This document shows positions 63,193 through 64,000 of a stretch of DNA of 64,000 nt, one piece after another. The position numbers and the translations under genes are program-made. The stretch comes from an uncultured Isosphaeraceae bacterium (GTDB lineage: Bacteria; Planctomycetota; Planctomycetia; Isosphaerales; Isosphaeraceae). The notes below the pieces were generated by a model. It saw only the letters and a list, made by a program, of their open reading frames with translations, searched no databases and was not told the DNA's origin. The stretch covers positions 186,001 through 250,000 of the forward strand of contig CAMFLR010000010.1 of the NCBI GenBank assembly GCA_945957605.1, written 5' to 3'. The number at the start of each line of letters is the position of its first letter. Position 1 is the first letter of the stretch.

Positions 63193-63495
63193 GGGAAACA
63201 AAGGACGGTCAGAACCAGCAAGATGCCACGCCTGGTCGCAATACACTAGCTTCTGTAGATTCAGGTTGCTGATGAAAGAACCAGAAGCATGCGAAGACCA
63301 CAGGATGTAGTCGGCGATTAAACCTGCGGTAACAATCCGGCCGTCATGGGTCGCATCTGATCGCCATACTATACTTCCGAATAGGTATTCCAGTAGCAGG
63401 TTTTCGGCTCTTGCCCGAATCAGTTCATCTCTGGTCACATCCGCCGCGAGATGATAGCTTGTGTCGACAGGTCCCGAACGTCGACGCCTGATCAC
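63193..63495 (-). pseudogene. Truncated Panacea (DUF4065/SocA-like) antitoxin-domain gene
   Basis: The frame reads TAGLIADYILWSSHASG...ISNLNLQKLVYCDQAWHLA and DRPLF, which matches the first third of the Panacea domain found in many antitoxins (ADYFL...LTNLKLQKLLYYAQAWHL...KPLF). Similarity stops at DRPLF near 63196; the rest of the roughly 100 following domain residues is missing and the frame runs on in an unrelated way into the next gene. The N-terminal 60 residues before the match are of unclear origin. The start is GTG 63495. A broken antitoxin-like gene is the simplest reading. Confidence 0.6.
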
Positions 63496-63524
63496 TTGTC
63501 CCGCAGAAGCGAGCGCTTTTTGCC

Positions 63525-63755
63525 ATGCTCAGCGAAGACCTTTTGAAGCTCCTCGTCTGCCCGATGGGCAAGGTTCCTCTCACCCGCGAAGGCGAAACGC
63601 TCGTTTGCTCGCACTGCGGAACCCGATTCGCCATTAATGAAGACATTCCAAATATGCTGATCGAAGAGGCGCAATTGCCCGATGGATGCGCCACGTTGGC
63701 CGACTTGCCTTGCGTCAAGGAAGGGAAAGCGAAAATCGATCCCACTGATGCGTAA
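63525..63755 (+). CDS. Trm112-family small zinc-binding-type protein
   Basis: A 76-residue protein of the Trm112/UPF0434 type. LLKLLVCPMGKVPLTREGETLVCSHCG followed by INEDIPNMLIEEA matches the family layout of one Cys plus a CxxC pair and the conserved IP-ML ending. Family members act as small partners or chaperones for methyltransferases in eukaryotes and archaea; the bacterial role is less clear. The ATG lies directly divergent from the Panacea remnant. The next gene on the strand is guaB, 160 bases away. Confidence 0.85.
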   Translation: MLSEDLLKLLVCPMGKVPLTREGETLVCSHCGTRFAINEDIPNMLIEEAQLPDGCATLADLPCVKEGKAKIDPTDA

Positions 63756-63916
63756 ATGGTCAATTCACCGCAAGCCCGCACAAGTTTGCAACGGTTGACC
63801 TTGTCAGTTCGTGAGTTTGAGGGTTGAATAGACGAGGAAAGGCACCCCACGACGACCCAGCAGCTTGATGATCTCGAGGCTTTCATCACAGACTGCGGGG
63901 CCCGGAGGCTTTTCCC

Positions 63917-64000
63917 GTGCAGGATCGTATCGCCTACCAAGGCATGACGTTTGATGATGTTCTTCTTGAACCGGCCTACTCTGAACTGCTGCCTGGCCAG
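63917..64000 (+). CDS. guaB: Inosine-5'-monophosphate dehydrogenase, N-terminal start only
   Basis: The last 84 bases encode 28 residues, beginning (M)[18 protein letters not shown], which matches the conserved start of GuaB, the enzyme oxidising IMP to XMP in GTP synthesis. The GTG start at 63917 has a full GGAGG 8 bases upstream. The gene continues beyond the window. Confidence 0.88.
   Translation, partial: MQDRIAYQGMTFDDVLLEPAYSELLPGQ

Overview
The window looks like a chromosomal segment of a Planctomycetia-type bacterium: GC-rich DNA with wide intergenic gaps. Family signatures supporting this are a three-repeat TIGR03067-type protein, a PEP-CTERM protein, a sulfatase fused to a HEAT-like tail, repeat proteins with a C-terminal Hint domain, a DUF4175-like giant next to a VWA protein, and a remnant of an ISAzo13 ('Rhodopirellula-type') transposase. 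I cannot place it to genus. No rRNA or tRNA genes, intact insertion sequences, prophage or CRISPR array were seen.

Layout. 1-2.3 kb: end of rsmA and a GT39 glycosyltransferase. 2.3-6.8 kb: two tandem Hint-domain proteins sharing an almost identical 5' block. 7-15.9 kb: metallophosphoesterase, Tat-exported M2 peptidase, exported sulfatase, Cache/HAMP adenylate cyclase, an exported alpha/beta-hydrolase that appears to lack its nucleophile, and an unknown gene. 16-25.6 kb: two SWIM-SNF2 helicases flanking small unknown genes and a PEP-CTERM protein; the second helicase has a long disordered N-terminus and leads a tightly packed operon. 26-31.3 kb: gyrB, dciA (DUF721) and dnaN on the minus strand, then a gap with a long inverted repeat carrying two DnaA-box-like sites, which I propose as a candidate replication origin (dnaA is not in the window). 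31.3-32.9 kb: ECF sigma factor overlapping a membrane partner, and a YCII protein. 32.9-35.6 kb: ATP-dependent DNA ligase with its associated MBL-fold exonuclease. 35.9-42.9 kb: mostly small lineage-specific genes, a dead transposase, an LRR protein, an exported MsrA and a TIGR03067 protein.

43-52.8 kb is one functional-looking block on the plus strand: VWA membrane protein, SEC-C protein, a DUF4175-like protein of 1801 residues and a toroid (prenyltransferase-like) protein. 52.8-64 kb: membrane and unknown proteins, a HtrA-like protease with a clear intrinsic terminator, NnrE, an FmdB zinc ribbon, gamma-glutamyltransferase, two members of an unknown 'WRLPLP' family (one beside a truncated Panacea antitoxin-like gene), a Trm112-like protein and the start of guaB.

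Most genes are housekeeping or envelope functions. The least explained signals are the origin-like inverted repeat near 31 kb, the mosaic tandem Hint genes with their conserved 21-residue tail, the nested hairpin and terminal-inverted-repeat elements near 45.5 and 57.5 kb, and the WRLPLP/Panacea locus at the right end. Coordinates use the start codon I judged best, often an internal ATG, GTG or TTG with a Shine-Dalgarno sequence rather than the longest frame.
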